A stretch of DNA of 64,000 nucleotides from the NCBI GenBank assembly GCA_000149265.1, contig CH003275.1:1613764-1677763 (forward strand), read 5' to 3'. The position numbers were made by a program, and so were the translations under genes. Source of the stretch: Ciona savignyi. Lineage: Eukaryota > Chordata > Ascidiacea > Phlebobranchia > Cionidae. Position 1 is the stretch's first letter; the number at the start of each line of letters is the position of its first letter. Of the stretch, positions 1 to 13,300 are shown piece by piece. The notes beneath the pieces were generated by a model. That model saw only the letters and a list, made by a program, of their open reading frames with translations, was not told the origin of the DNA and searched no databases.

Positions 1-315
1 TTCGAAACTAAACTCATTATAAGTAAATATCCATCACGAATAGACGTTGAAAGAGAAATGAGGGTGGCAGTTTCAAAGATTCTCCCAAGGTTTCACGATC
101 TTTGCAAAAATGAACAAGCACACACGCCACATTAGATTTTAACTAAATCACTAACGAGCGGGACGTGGCTGTTTTTTTTTTGTATTTCATTTCTTCATTA
201 CGTGTGCGATGCCACTAAATATAACTTTGTTAGCAATATTTTAATGACTGTTGCGTCGCAAACTTAGCAAACTTTTGGAAAGGCGTCGCAACCAAAAAAA
301 GTCTGAGAACCACTG
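1..315. mobile_element. right end of a hAT-like DNA transposon (cut by window edge)
   Basis: The sequence just left of 315 ends in AGTCTGAGAACCACTG. Its reverse complement begins CAGTGGTTCTCAGACT, the terminal-repeat style of hAT (Charlie-type) transposons. A second, complete element with a related terminus (CAGCGGTTCCCAAACT) lies at 37252-37741. The other end should be outside the window, so size and target duplication cannot be judged. No transposase reading frame is present. Confidence 0.45.
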
Positions 316-1501
316 CTGTATATAATCCTCCCAGTGAATAAACGTGATTTTCCTTCATTCCTGTGTTCAAGGCGGCGTTACGTAGTTTAAAGGCTTCTTT
401 CGTGCCAGCTACATCAGTGCATATTTTGCTTTAGTAATACCAACATGGACATGCTCTACAGCCCGATCGTAACGCGGAAACCAGTATCTGCCAAAAAACA
501 ACCGGAATCTGTCGATAAACAAAAGCACTGCGCACGCCATGAATTGCAGCTCGAGCGAAGTTAACGTAGTTTTATTTCCCGTAGGCGCGAAGACGATACA
601 AATGGCTCGTATCAAGATGCTTCCGAAAATTCTGCAATGCCCATTCCTGCAAATCGTTTAGCCGAAAACGAGGTAAAAGGTTAGGTACCTAATGAGCGGG
701 TAATCTGTAACAACACAACTGCAGTTACAGGATACACTGTTGTTACAAAAACATTTCCGTTTAGTGTAAACTTGACCCTTAAACCATATGGTTGCGCACT
801 TACCATTGAGCGCGGTTGTTTGATGTTACATGTATAACAAGCAATTAACACATGTAATATAACTATAAGCTATTGTGACCCTTGTTCGCCTGAGACAACG
901 ATCTTTTGTTTATTTAAAAACAATTATTTACACCAATATTAAAGAATTATTGGCCCAATTACGTATATATGATTTTTTTAATTAAAATCCAAAAATTGCT
1001 TTCTATACTGCCACATATTCACGGGAATATTAGTTTTATTTCCGGTAATTGGAAAATGTAGAGAGATTTACAGAAGGGCAATATATTACATGACGCTCAT
1101 GAGCGAGTTACCTCGGCTATTGCAACGTATTGATTAGGACGTTGTTTCATTTAGTTAAACGAATTAATCCACCGTTTCACTCTATCAAGTATCTTTCCAA
1201 GGGTCACAACTGTCTAGCAAGCGGCCGGTTCTTAATCCAACAACCTTTCGGTTGCCCGAACACTCTTTACGATTAAGTTAAGCGGGCGGGTTATATAAGG
1301 GGGCTATAGTAATACATGTTGAAAGATATTGTAAATTATTGTTTCTGCAGCAAAAAAGAGATGTGTGTATTGCCACTGGCGCATCTGCCCTTCACAACGA
1401 GCGCTTCCATAATCGAAGATATCTACCAGTCTGCATATTTTCATATGTACAAACACAGCCTAAGTTCTTTCTACTAACAAAGAGAAAACTAAGATGTATT
1501 T

Positions 1502-1606
1502 GTTACCGGGCTCAGGTTCGAACCTATAAAAGGCTTGTCCCCGAGTCCGCGTTTTATATAGTTGGTACGTGGATCTGACGCTTTAACCATTCGACCACAT
1601 GACCGT
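1502..1606 (-). repeat. tRNA-like remnant (SINE head or tRNA pseudogene)
   Basis: Read on the minus strand, this stretch has an A-box-like TGGTCGAATGGTTA and, about 65 bases later, a good B box GGTTCGAACCT. The bases that should form the acceptor stem do not pair, so it is not a functional tRNA gene. It is either a tRNA pseudogene or the head of a decayed SINE. Confidence 0.35.
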
Positions 1607-3143
1607 CCACTAACATGTATATTGTATAGTTTCTAACGTCATTTTTTTGTAAATATCTATTTTTAATTTGTTGGTAATGCGTTGTGGCAGTGTGGTAATA
1701 TTACTTTGTGTTTATAATACAGCTAACTGAGTAATTGGAATTGAGAGTGATAACCTTGTTTTACAATAGAGCAGTGGCAGGTCAAGTAATTAAATGAACA
1801 TACAGATGCGTAATAACCAGTTGGCTCGGGAGTTGGGTAATGATGTATATATTCTAAGTTTCCTCCTCCGGTCCGATTATTAAAAAGTAAAAAAGGATGG
1901 CTAAATATAAGCCAAGTACGAGAAGTATTATGATCAACTTTTTACACGTATTAATGTTAATCGGCGCGACGGCTTGTACACTTTGTACATCAATAAAACG
2001 AGTCTTTAAATACATTATTTTGGCGGTTTTTTAAGACACCATATCGAGTAAAACTTTTTTTATTTGAGTTAAATAGTGCATTTGTAGTAAATAAGTCATT
2101 AGTATACCGAGCACAAAATGTTATTGCAATTATACTGACACAAGGAAGAAGTACCACAAGGAGTTTTGAGAGATTGATTCGCTACTATGCGTGGGCGGAA
2201 AATGGTGCAAGGGACCGCTGGAAAGTACAAGACTAAAAATGCATGCGCTTTAAATCCGCTAATGACCCGTCTCGTCGCTGTACTTGGTACGCAGTTCGTA
2301 TCTTTTCAAGCGATAAACTTGATTTATAAAATATCCAAGTTGGTTTAATAAAAATGTCCAAAAAATATAAATAAGATTTGTCTTCAACATTTTCAGAGAA
2401 AAACGTTTAAAAAAAGAGTCAACTCGATTTTAGATTAAACTACAATACTTTCTTGTTTAACGTTGTATATATATGAATGAATTTAAAACGACATTAATAC
2501 TGCAAAACAGGAACTTTTTAAACGTTAGTGACAAATGGACAAACCGTCATAGCCTGCCTATATTTATACTCCAAGCCGCATTTCCTTTGCAATAAAAATA
2601 AAACGTTACAATATTTTGTGGTTTGCTCTTGTTAAAATAATGCAGGCACCATGGCAATGATTGCGCGGTAGTGATAAAAAAGTTGTAAATTTGTACTTGC
2701 TAGTGCTTCTTTGGCATTACAAGCTCGCGGGACTAATACCTGCAAAATTTACAGCATTTTTTTCTTATGCTGCATTGTAAATGTTTTTCGATAAATTCCG
2801 TAGATTAAATGTAAAGCTCATAATTTTGAGCACCCTCGGTAACATTAAGGTTGAAATGCTGCAGCCACGTTTTATGTCCCATTTTTCCTATAATTTGAAT
2901 TCTTTGCATGTTTTTTTTGCGCACGCCCATTTTTAGTGTTTTCTTCGTTTCGTTGATTATTTGATTGACTGATTTTCTATGTATAATTAACCGCTGAATC
3001 CTGTTTTAACTGCCTGATCAAAAGGCTTCATTGTCTTACCAATATTTGTGCATAAGTGTATACTACAAGATAAGGAATAAGAGGTTTATTTTTTTACATT
3101 TGCGGCTACATTGCAGTCAAACTTGTACAATAGAAGATCTTCT

Positions 3144-3410
3144 ACGATACATTTAATATTATATTAGGGAAGTGTCTGACATGTCGTAATATTCTAATTT
3201 ACAAAAAATTTAAAACCCCTTTTATTTGGTAAAAACTGTATTTAGAAAATATTTTTTCGATACATTTAAAAAACTGTATTTAGAAAATATTTTTTACGAT
3301 ACATTTAATATTATATTAGGGAAGTGTCTGACATGTCGTAATATTCTAATTTACAAAAAAACTAAAACCCCTTTTATTTGGTAAAAACTGTATTTAGAAA
3401 ATATTTTTTC
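3144..3410. repeat. two-copy tandem repeat, period 152 bp
   Basis: ACGATACATTTAATATTATA and about 110 following bases occur at 3144 and again at 3296. The motif ACTGTATTTAGAAAATATT occurs three times inside the array. Copies differ by a few substitutions. No coding potential is seen. Confidence 0.8.
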
Positions 3411-4160
3411 CCGTGGCACACTTCACATTATCTTGCGGCACACTGGTTGCGGAGCAGTGGAAAATTCCACACAGCAGATTATTGGCGGAGATAATGGAAA
3501 TTTTGTATTCAGTTTTATCGGAAGTCAAGTTTTTTGTTTACTATGCAAACCGGCATTTGTGGCAAATGCCTAAATTATTGAATAAATAACTTTTAAATTA
3601 CTATGTGTCCTAGAGTTTTATAAACAACACACATATTGGCGTTTACTGTTTCGCTATACTATTACCGACTACAAATGATTGGTTTAAAAAGATTACCGAC
3701 TTAGATGTTGAACTATCCAACGTGATAAATAATTTAATGACATACCAACAAAATGTGTAAGAACACTTTTGTACAAGTCCTTATTATAATAAATTCTCTC
3801 GCCTAGTGAAGATATCTCAGTGACACATAATTTCCGTTTTAAGAATCTAAGTGGGTATAAGGTTCTCGACACATAACCGCCTATATTTAGGAGTCTAAGT
3901 CGATGCTCGACACATAATCCCCTATTTAAGATAAATTATGGGATCAGAACTTGTTATGTGACACCTTTTTTCTTTACCAAATGTTAAAAATGTAGTTGAA
4001 TTTCTATCTAGAACTTTAGATTAATACAATCCGCTTTACACCCACTAACACGTAACCAAATCGCATTCCGTGTTCTCAACAAACAGATTATCTAAAGTTG
4101 AAAAGGCGTATGCGTATTTCGATTTTGCTTGCATGTTGACAAAAATTTACATTAATTTAT

Positions 4161-4250
4161 TTTAGTTAATTTTTTGTTTCCACGATGAAAACACGAAGCA
4201 GAACCTCATAAAAAATGAAATTGGAAATAAAAAACGGCAAAGTAGTCTTT
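4161..4250 (+). repeat. dispersed repeat family X, copy 1
   Basis: The stretch around TTTGTTTCCACGATGAAAAC is repeated with substitutions at about 52284-52370 and 55888-55980. All three copies continue for 80-90 bases with an A-rich right side. I cannot assign the family to a known class. Confidence 0.5.
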
Positions 4251-6192
4251 TTATCCCCCGACTTAAAATCGGGTTATCAGCAAATTACAATGGTATAAAG
4301 AATATAGGGAGAAACCCGCTTTTGCAAGTCTTTGCAGCCCCTTTAAATAAGATAATATGCCTTATGCTTAATGGGGTGGAATGGAACGTGGTGGTTTGCC
4401 AACATGTTTGCACAAAATAATTTATGGCTTTTTTGAAGAGTATCTCCAAGTGTATAATGCAAAGCCGACGAAGTATAATCGCTTATCATGAGATAATGTG
4501 TATCTGTTGTATATAACTCGTTAATGTTGTTTTCGTAAAAAAGTGACCAGTACCTGAACACCATAAAAAATACAAAAATTTGTCGAAATTAATCCATATT
4601 ACCGTAAAATTACCGGACTGCGTACGAAATGCTTCGCCACTGCATAAAACAACTGAAAACAGAGAAAAAAAACTTCACCAAGTGCCAACAAACGATTGTT
4701 GCTTTGAATTTTTTTCTAAAAGCTTCTTCGGTTTTGCGGTATCCATACCTTTAGTTTGGAATAACACCGTTTCCAGTTTTGCTACAGCTTGTGTAATTGG
4801 GCAGGTAATAAATTAAAAGAAGCTTTTGGTGTCTGATGACGACAAAACCCTAACATTAAGGCCTAAATACATTGCTCCACTAGGAATGAGCTGGTTCTAG
4901 TTGTTTGTGCAACGTATCTTTTAAAATGTTACCTTATAGGCATGTTTTCTAGGGATTAGATCGTAGCCGATTAACAAAATTTCGTAAAGTAAATCGGATA
5001 TCTTCGAAAACGCGACGTTATCTGACACAGTTTTATAGCTTATATGGGTAAAAATGAACTTCTTTATGTTGTGTTCGATGAAAGTAAAACCTTTCTCGAT
5101 CCACCCTATCGGCAAACTTGTCGTGCCCATAAGCCTTTTAGACATTTTCTTCTTTGTATTGGTCTGGCTGTTGAAAGGAAGTAGACACTTATTGTCGTCA
5201 ATGCGTGAAGTGCAATCTAAACATGAAATTCACCCAAAAAAAATTTAAATAGAAATAGATGTTATCGAAGCATTATACATGACGACCTCCGGCTGTCAGT
5301 TTATGAATATAAAGTGCTTGGCCAATTTGCTGGCAAACCGCAAGAAAAAAAGTTAAGACGAGGCATTGTCTGCAATCGCTGCAGCATATGATGTATGGAA
5401 ACAAGTAGGTTCGGTGGGTTGGTAAAAAATGCCGGGATGTGTTACATGCACAACGGTTGAGTTTGAAACGCAGTAAATCAAAAAACTAAATGGTAAACAT
5501 TTTAAAAATGGTAAAATGGTAAACCCCGCTCAAGTGACTGAATGTAAAAAAAACTTCATTTTCCATATAAAGGAGGCGTTCAACCAATTATTCTCCCTAT
5601 CTCTCCAATGCAAACTGACCGCACAAAAACGGCTGTCACTCAAAATCCTGACATAGTAAGTCTTAGATTTTTTCACAATTTAAAATTGAAGCTTGGATCT
5701 GCAACCTAAACTCAAAACCCTACAAAATTTTGTTTAAAAATTTTAAGCCTATACCCCTATGTACATCGGCAACTTTTTCCCAACAAAACAGCTAGCAGAT
5801 GCACAATCAACACCTTTATTTCACAAAGCACTGCTCCACGATTACAAAACTTTACAGCTAAACGAGAACACCGGCGCGCAGCCTAGCACATGCTGCTTTC
5901 AACCATGGAGGGTACCACTCGTCACATCCTGCCGTTCATAGAGGTCTTAATTGGTTATACGCCATCTAAAAAGGCCTTCCGAGTCATTGAACAGCAAGGC
6001 TATAGGTTATAGTAGTGTCCCTTTATGAACATCTCTATTAAGGAACACTAGGTTATAGTTAGAGGCTATTGTACATGATACTTCTGGAAACGCAAAACCA
6101 TGCATTTGAATCCTTCAAAAGCGACTACTAAAGATTTCAACGATAGGATGGGACATGATTTAAGACTTGGCGAACTAATTATAACGGCGTGT

Positions 6193-6290
6193 TAGGAGAG
6201 AATATTTATGTTTAACCCGATGAATGGGAAAACCAACGGGGTTAATACACGTGTAATCTTCAGATCACCTCACACCCACCGTGACGACGC
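6193..6290 (-). mobile_element. tRNA-derived SINE, 5'-truncated copy
   Basis: It matches the 3' half of the SINE family best seen at 41804-42098, in reverse orientation: a tail-side segment related to ATTCATGTTTATCCCCGTGA followed by a CAGATCACCTC segment. The tRNA-like head is missing. Confidence 0.6.
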
Positions 6291-6692
6291 ACTAATACCC
6301 ACTAAGCTAATTACATATCATGAGAGCGAACCAGTTGCGAAATCAGTATAGGACGATTTGATCACGAGAATGAAAGCGTATAGAGCAAACGGACAACTAA
6401 AAGAAACCACTTCCACGCACAACATTAAACTAACACCTTACCACAAAGTTGGCGGTGTAATATGGATCTAGTGCTTTTTAATTTTTGTGTCATTCTTGTT
6501 TAAATCTATTACTGTATTTTATTTGTTGGTATCACTTTGCACATGGTAATAATTTTTAGTAAAAACAGTTTTTTAGAAGTTTTAATGAAATTAAAACTCA
6601 TTAGTTGCGGTGTCTGGGCGTCAATCGTATACGTTAGATCAAAAACCTGTACAGCATATACAGAACCAATATGTATCTTCTTTTTTTTAAAA

Positions 6693-6984
6693 GATAGGAT
6701 AGGATATAATATTCATGTTTATCCCCGTGAATGGGAAAACTAAGGGGATTAACACACGGGCAATCGTCAGATCACCTCGCGCTCATCGTCGGGTTACCGG
6801 AGCTATTGCAGTGTGTTTTGTATGAATCACACGTTTCTTCAATTTAGTGGAACCCATTAACCCGCTGGTCTCAGGTAATGTCCGTTAAGTGCCTTGAACA
6901 CAACCGACTAGCTAGCAACCAGTTTCGCACCTGCAACCTTTCGGTTGAAAGGCGTCGCACTAAACCCCCAGACTAACCGGTCGG
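6693..6984 (-). mobile_element. tRNA-derived SINE, near full-length copy
   Basis: Reverse-oriented copy. It starts on the plus strand with the GGATA-type tail, runs through the conserved body, and ends with the tRNA-like head (GCACCTGCAACCTTTCGGTT, then CTAACCGGTCGG). The central GGGCAAGGCACTT motif is partly deleted. Confidence 0.75.
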
Positions 6985-7311
6985 ATAATAAAGCCCATTA
7001 TGTTATTACCATTGACGTTTATAGTTGCCGTTTTTGGCCTGGCGTATTTAAAAAAATTAATCAATTTGTTACCATTTACCAAAGAACTTATAGTAAAATA
7101 ATGTACACCACATTAAAGCAGCATCTATGTATTCACTATTGTAGTGCCGAATTATACACATGCGTCTCGGGGAGAAGTGCAAATAGTATTGTTATTATAA
7201 TAACAAAACTAGATTTAATCAGTTGTGGAGTAATTGCTAGTTGTTCAGTTGTGTCAATCGGCGTATTGTAGATGTTGCTGCTTAATGATAGAAAAGATTG
7301 AACTTACAACG

Positions 7312-10300
7312 ATGGACAGTAGCAAAAGTATGCAAGAGATCCCAAAGGTAGGTGTACATAAACAAAAATGACTATAGGAAGTAACTAAGATAAGATAAAG
7401 AGAGAAGGAATAAAACTGCTTACTGTACTAAGATGAAGATAATGACATATAAGTGCTGTGGTCTTATTTTAGTGTTACCCAAACTATTTTAGTGTTGTCC
7501 AAACTATATATAAAATCGCCCTTTCTTCCCGTATGGAAAGTACGTCAATTTTCGCCGAGATCTCGAGTGTGCACACGTCAAATATTTAAGTGTGCAGTGT
7601 GCAAACGTCCAAGAGTGCACACTTCAAGTGTGCACAAAATCTCCTTTTTATTACTATTTTTAAAAAATTCTAAACAAACGTATTATTCTATTCTAAATCT
7701 ATCGTGTCCATCAGCTAACATATTTATCTACGTAACAAAAAACGTAGCGACAGTAAATTACCCGAGGTCCGGAGGTAGGTTTACAGGTTTGTTAGAAATT
7801 ATAGGATGTTTATACTGCCAGCTCACGAGCGTGTGTGAGATACCCAAGTGTGCAAAGACGCAGGGAATAAAAAAACTCGAGTGTGCAGCTGCCGTACTTT
7901 CCATACTGGCCTTTCTTCATATAGAGAGTTTTATACTTCTATATAAAAGCCTAATGTTTTGCTTTGTATGACTCTTATTGGTTTCCTAGGATGACTCTAC
8001 ATACCCAGTGTGGGCGGTGTGGGAAATGTGGGCACACTTAAAACCCTAACACACTGCCTACACACTGCCCACACTGCGTACACAATGCCCACACTGGGTA
8101 TTTAGAGGAACCGGTTTCATATAACGGTTCTACACATGCAAATCATGCAATATGGTGGGCTTGAGGTGATCTGACGATTGCCTGTATGTTAACCCCCTTG
8201 CTTTTCTCATTCACAGGGATAAACTTGAATATCCTATCCTAACCCAATATCATGACTATATAATTATGTCAGTATAAGTAAGGGCCCTGGCAATAGCACA
8301 TGCATAAAAATTCTAAAAGAATATACTGCCTCTTTTTTTGTGAATAAATGTTTTGATAAATCTGACTGTTCTCTCATTATCGAGTGATGTAGGCTATACA
8401 AGGAATCATGTATACCTTATTGACAAAGTCATGCTTTTTTCAAAGATATTTGAGTACCGAGTAGTTGTTTTAAGTCTGTTTTATAGCAATTAAATGACCC
8501 ATTTTTCGTTTTTCATGCTGTATCAGAAATGCAACTTCAGATCATTATTTACTTAATTATTCCATCAGAACGAAATTGCGGAGACAAATGTTAGTGAATC
8601 CCCCCGTTCCGACATGGTACCAGTGGTTCCTGGGGAGCAGGTCTGCATAGCGCTATTGAAGGATGTTACCTACCTCTGCCCATATATGGGGGCTATTTCA
8701 GGACAACTGGTCATTACTAACTACAAGCTTTATTTCTTCAGACCATCAACCGCTGAAAAGGTAGTTGGTTGCTTTTGTATTTTCGATATTTAAATGATTA
8801 AGTCCTTCATTTTTAACCTAATCTTTTGAACAAATCTAATAGCATTTAATGGGGTACAAAAACCATTTGATATCTTTATTTTGTATTTTAACCATCTGTG
8901 GTATCAATCAATAGAATACTGATTTCTTCAATTTATTGAAAACATACATATGTTTTTGTGTGTATGTAGTTTATTGAAACATACATAGGTTTTTGTGCAT
9001 ATATAGTTTACATAGGTTTTTGTGTGTATATTAATTAGTTAAATGCAGGTTATTAGCATAATTTATCCGATTTGTTGAACATTTATCCAGGAGATTAGTT
9101 TCGTTGTGGAAGTTCCACTTTGCACGATCAGCCGCATTGAAAAGGTTGGCGGAGCTACCACAGCATCAAGGGGAACGGATGGACGGAATCCGTATGGACT
9201 TGAAGTTGGCTGTAAAGACATGAGGGTGTTGCGCTTCGTTATGCGACAAGAGAACCGGCAGCGTAGGATGGTATATGAAAAGCTGCAAGACTTGTGCTTC
9301 CCAGCAAGTAATAAAACAGTAAGTCCATTATTTGTCTCAATGTAGCCTTGTGGTTGTGGTTATACCATATTTGTAAGATACTGTTTGGCTCCTAACTGAT
9401 ACTATGTCATGGAAGCATGTCAAATAGATACTGAGAGAAGCATTTTTAATGGCCAGACAGGTAACAAACATCGCTTGAACCAAGAATTAATTGGATACAG
9501 AAGTAAAATTAATTTTTGCGTCATATATATATAAGAGTTTATCATCATTATCATATATATATATAATATATATATATATATAAAAGTTTTTCATCATGGT
9601 AAAGTAAAATGCAGCAGTGTATAACCTTTTTGTTGACGCTTTATCTAATTTACAGCCATTCTTCTCATACATTTACAAAGAAGACTATGCAGAAGACGCG
9701 AATGGTTGGATGGTGTACAGTGCTAAATCCGAATACCACAGACAAGGCTTGCCGGTGGAAGGCTGGAGATTCACAAAGGCGAACAGCAAATACGAATTAT
9801 GTGATACGTACCCTCAAATTGTAAGGGTTGATGTTATCCAGTATATTCTATCTGAGCTTTTTTATTTCCGTTTGAAGGACCTTAACCCTGTTTATATGCA
9901 TAACAAGGCATCTACGCTCTATAAACCAGAGCAGCAGAGCTTCCCAAACTTTTAAGCTGGCTACCCCTTTTTATTTATTAACATTTTTGCGGCCTTTTTT
10001 CACTTTTAACATTTTCTGGGACCCTTTTTTATTTAAAATCCTTATCATATCAAAATATATACAATAGATAGTTTGGTGTCCCCCAATTTGGGAAGACCTG
10101 TAATCGACAACACTCATTTTAGCTTCATAATTATTTTCAGCTTGTTGTCCCGTCTCCTGCATCCGACGACGATTTAAAACAAGTTGCGCAATTTCGCAGC
10201 CGAAACCGAATCCCTGTTTTGTCATGGATTCATCCAGAAAGCCAGGTTTCTGTTTTTATAATCTGCCAAAAAATGTATATTTATATCATATTGTTCTGTC

Positions 10301-13300
10301 GGTTAGCTCTACTGTTAAGGCTACCAGCCTTCAGCCAAAAGGTGGTGGGATTGAAATCTGCCACTGGCTAGTCAGTTGTGTCTTTGAGCAAAGGTGCTTC
10401 GCAAATGTGTCATAGGTACCCAGTGGTTTAATCGGTGGAAAAAATCTGTAGAAATGTGATACCATCCTGAGTTTTTCCTACCCCCAGTGCTATACACGAG
10501 TATTGTATTGGCCAGAGAGGAGTATTGTATTTTTTTCTTTACATTTTTATAGATGTTTGTCTTTCTTTGTCAGAAGTTTACCTTTTGTGATTTAAGCTTA
10601 TTAAAAACTGAATTGTATGCATTTGTAAAATCATCACTGATTTTAACAAGTATCTAGATTCAGTCAATTCTTGCATTTATGTACTATGGTACGCTATCGC
10701 TGTATCTGAATTTTTTTGAACCCAATTTTAAGACTTTTATTTTTCAGGCTACAATAACAAGGTGTGCCCAACCCTTGGTCGGCATAGGGAACAAGAGAAG
10801 TAGAGATGATGAACGGTACATTCATCTGATACTTGAATCCAACCCCCATGCTCATAAACTTCTCATCTTTGATGCCAGGCCTCAAGCCAACGCTGTGGCT
10901 AATGTGGTAGGTATGGTTTGTGTGTGTGTGTTTGTGTGTGCGGGTGTGTGTGGGTGTGTGTGCATGCGCGTCTGCCTGAATATGCGCATCTGCCTGAATG
11001 AATCACCACCTCAACAATCGAAATAAAAGAATACAATGGGCAACTCACCAAAATACACACATCGCATGGACATCTAACTACTATGACTGGTGTCCAATCG
11101 ACAAATAATAAAATTGTTTTTTTTCTATTTTACCATTAGGTAAATTCAACCCATCTAATACCCATGTTTAAAAGTATAACTTGCTTAGAAAAAAAGATAA
11201 TGGGTTGTGTGTGACTATTTGTTTCGGGGCCAAATCTATATTAAAAAGAATTTTTTATTGGTAATAAAAACAAACGTGATGGTGAAATTATTCCGACATG
11301 TTCTCCACAGTACCATGCTATCAATAAGTATTGTCAGCTGTTTATAATGAGCTGTAAATATCATTTATAAAGAAATCCTATTCAGCCTTGGAAATGGCTT
11401 GCTTCATATTTTTTTACGTTGCTATATCAAGTTTATCCATAACACCAGTTGTGAATCAATGGTTATTATCAGAATATTATGCTTTGTACAGATACTTGGT
11501 TGCCTGTGCTATTTTGGTGTGTGCACTTGTATGCAAATCATTATAATATAACTATACTGGTTTAATGCTTAAGCGCCTCAGATAAACAATAAATCCCATT
11601 TTAACCTTCGTCTGACGATCGAAGGTAATTAAACTCAGTTGTCCAGCTAAACCCTGGTCATGTGCAGCTAATTAAACCAGAATTAATTAAAACATGTTTT
11701 GACCAGCAATGAACATGCTGTTAAAGAGCTTACACGGAGCACTTGTCTTAATATGCCTTCCTAATTTTGATTGTCATTAATTTGTATATTTTAATTAAAA
11801 TCATGACATTTAAATTATAATAGAAAGTTAAACCCTCTAAATTAAATGTGAATACCCAGGCGTTAAAGCACTACCATTTTAACTTTAAGCAACATGGTAT
11901 TAAAGTTGATTTTAGAATAGTCTAATTTAACTATTGCAAGAACACTTCAAGCTCCCAGGACTAGCCAAATTCTCTTTGCTTAGTTGCTACTTCACCTTAC
12001 ACCTGCAAATGCAAATTTCCATATTATTTGTGATGCAGTGCGATGTAAACCAACTTTCCACAACAGAACAACACATGAAAATTTTTTGTCACTGTATATA
12101 ACTAATCACTATCCGATGACAACCTTTCGTGTTGTATGATAATCCAGAAGTAAACAATCAGATTAACACAGCATAATATAATGAATAATGAGTAATAACT
12201 AATATAATGAGTTTAAACTGTAATTTTATGAAATGTTAAGAACTACTTTTACTGTGTACGTGTATACCAGGGCAAGACCATTAACATTATTTCCAGTTAA
12301 ATTTTGTTAGGTTAGGTTTGGTGACTATGTCTAATTATACCTATCCTAATTAATTGATTGGATTATAGACGTGTTATAACAAATGTCGATTAGCTGAATT
12401 TTTCATGATCCAATTTTTTATAAAAGGTCCTGCTGTGTGTTTTAATTGTAAAAACAAAAAAATAACTAAAAGACTAAACTATTGCCATAGTTTCGTAATC
12501 TGGACCAACGATAGCCTTGGTTATAACGACTTATCCAACCTTAAAAATAAATGTGTTATTCATAACTAGGCACGGGGCGGAGGATACGAAAAGTCCGAGG
12601 CATACACCACATCAGAGCTCCTGTTTTGTGATGTGCATAACATTCACGTGATGCGCGAATCACTGAGGAAACTTCAGGACACCTGTATCACACAAAACGA
12701 AGATAAACACTGGCTGTCAAATCTGGAACAAACCCAATGGTTGCATCATATCAAGGTAGAGACTAAATTTTAGTCATACATAGTTTATAATGTGTGAGAA
12801 TGTTAAAGAATAAGTTGAATTTATTGTTGATTATGGGTTTAGTATTTGTAGCATTCTGTTAAGTCCTACAATAATGGCCAGACACTTTATTTAATGGGTG
12901 TAAAGCTTAGCACTTCAACAACCCATTTGATTACGGTCATTAAATGCAGTGTCCAAAACATCATACCATAGTGGGCACACCAGATATTAATCCATAAACA
13001 TGTCTGGCGTTGTCAGCATACTTATCTGCCACATAACCCGACAAACTATAAGACTGTGCATTATGAACGTTTAGCTCTTTTAAAACTTTAAACCCTAAAG
13101 CTTTAACCCTTTGATTTCCTTAAGGTAATCCTTGCCGCAGCAACACGCATAGCAGACCGGGTAGAAAGTGGTAAATCATCGGTGCTGGTGCACTGTAGTG
13201 ACGGTTGGGACCGCACAGCTCAGTTGACCTCGCTGAGTATGATCATGCTCGACTCCTACTACAGAACCATCGAGGGCTTTATTGTGAGTTTATAACTGGA

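Larger units (their letters stand above)
316..7311. other. intergenic region upstream of MTMR2
   Basis: No open frame here shows family similarity, splice-consistent neighbours or coding character; all frames are short and AT-rich. It holds degenerate SINE or tRNA-like remnants near 1205-1290 and 1502-1606, a two-copy 152-bp tandem repeat (3144-3410), a short imperfect duplication containing CTCGACACATAA near 3838-3935, one copy of a dispersed repeat at 4161-4250, and two SINE copies (6193-6290 and 6693-6984). The MTMR2 promoter should be in the right-hand end, but I see no clear core element. Confidence 0.5.

Noticed and set aside
1502-1606. Functional tRNA gene
   Set aside because: A and B boxes are present but acceptor-stem pairing fails.
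4921-5248. Overlapping 74- and 64-codon frames on opposite strands
   Set aside because: No splice partners, no homology recognised, and AT-rich composition like the surrounding intergenic DNA.
7453-7971. 172-codon open frame on the plus strand
   Set aside because: It runs straight through both ends of the inverted-repeat element at 7528-7909, has no family features, and the element has an intact target duplication; fortuitous.
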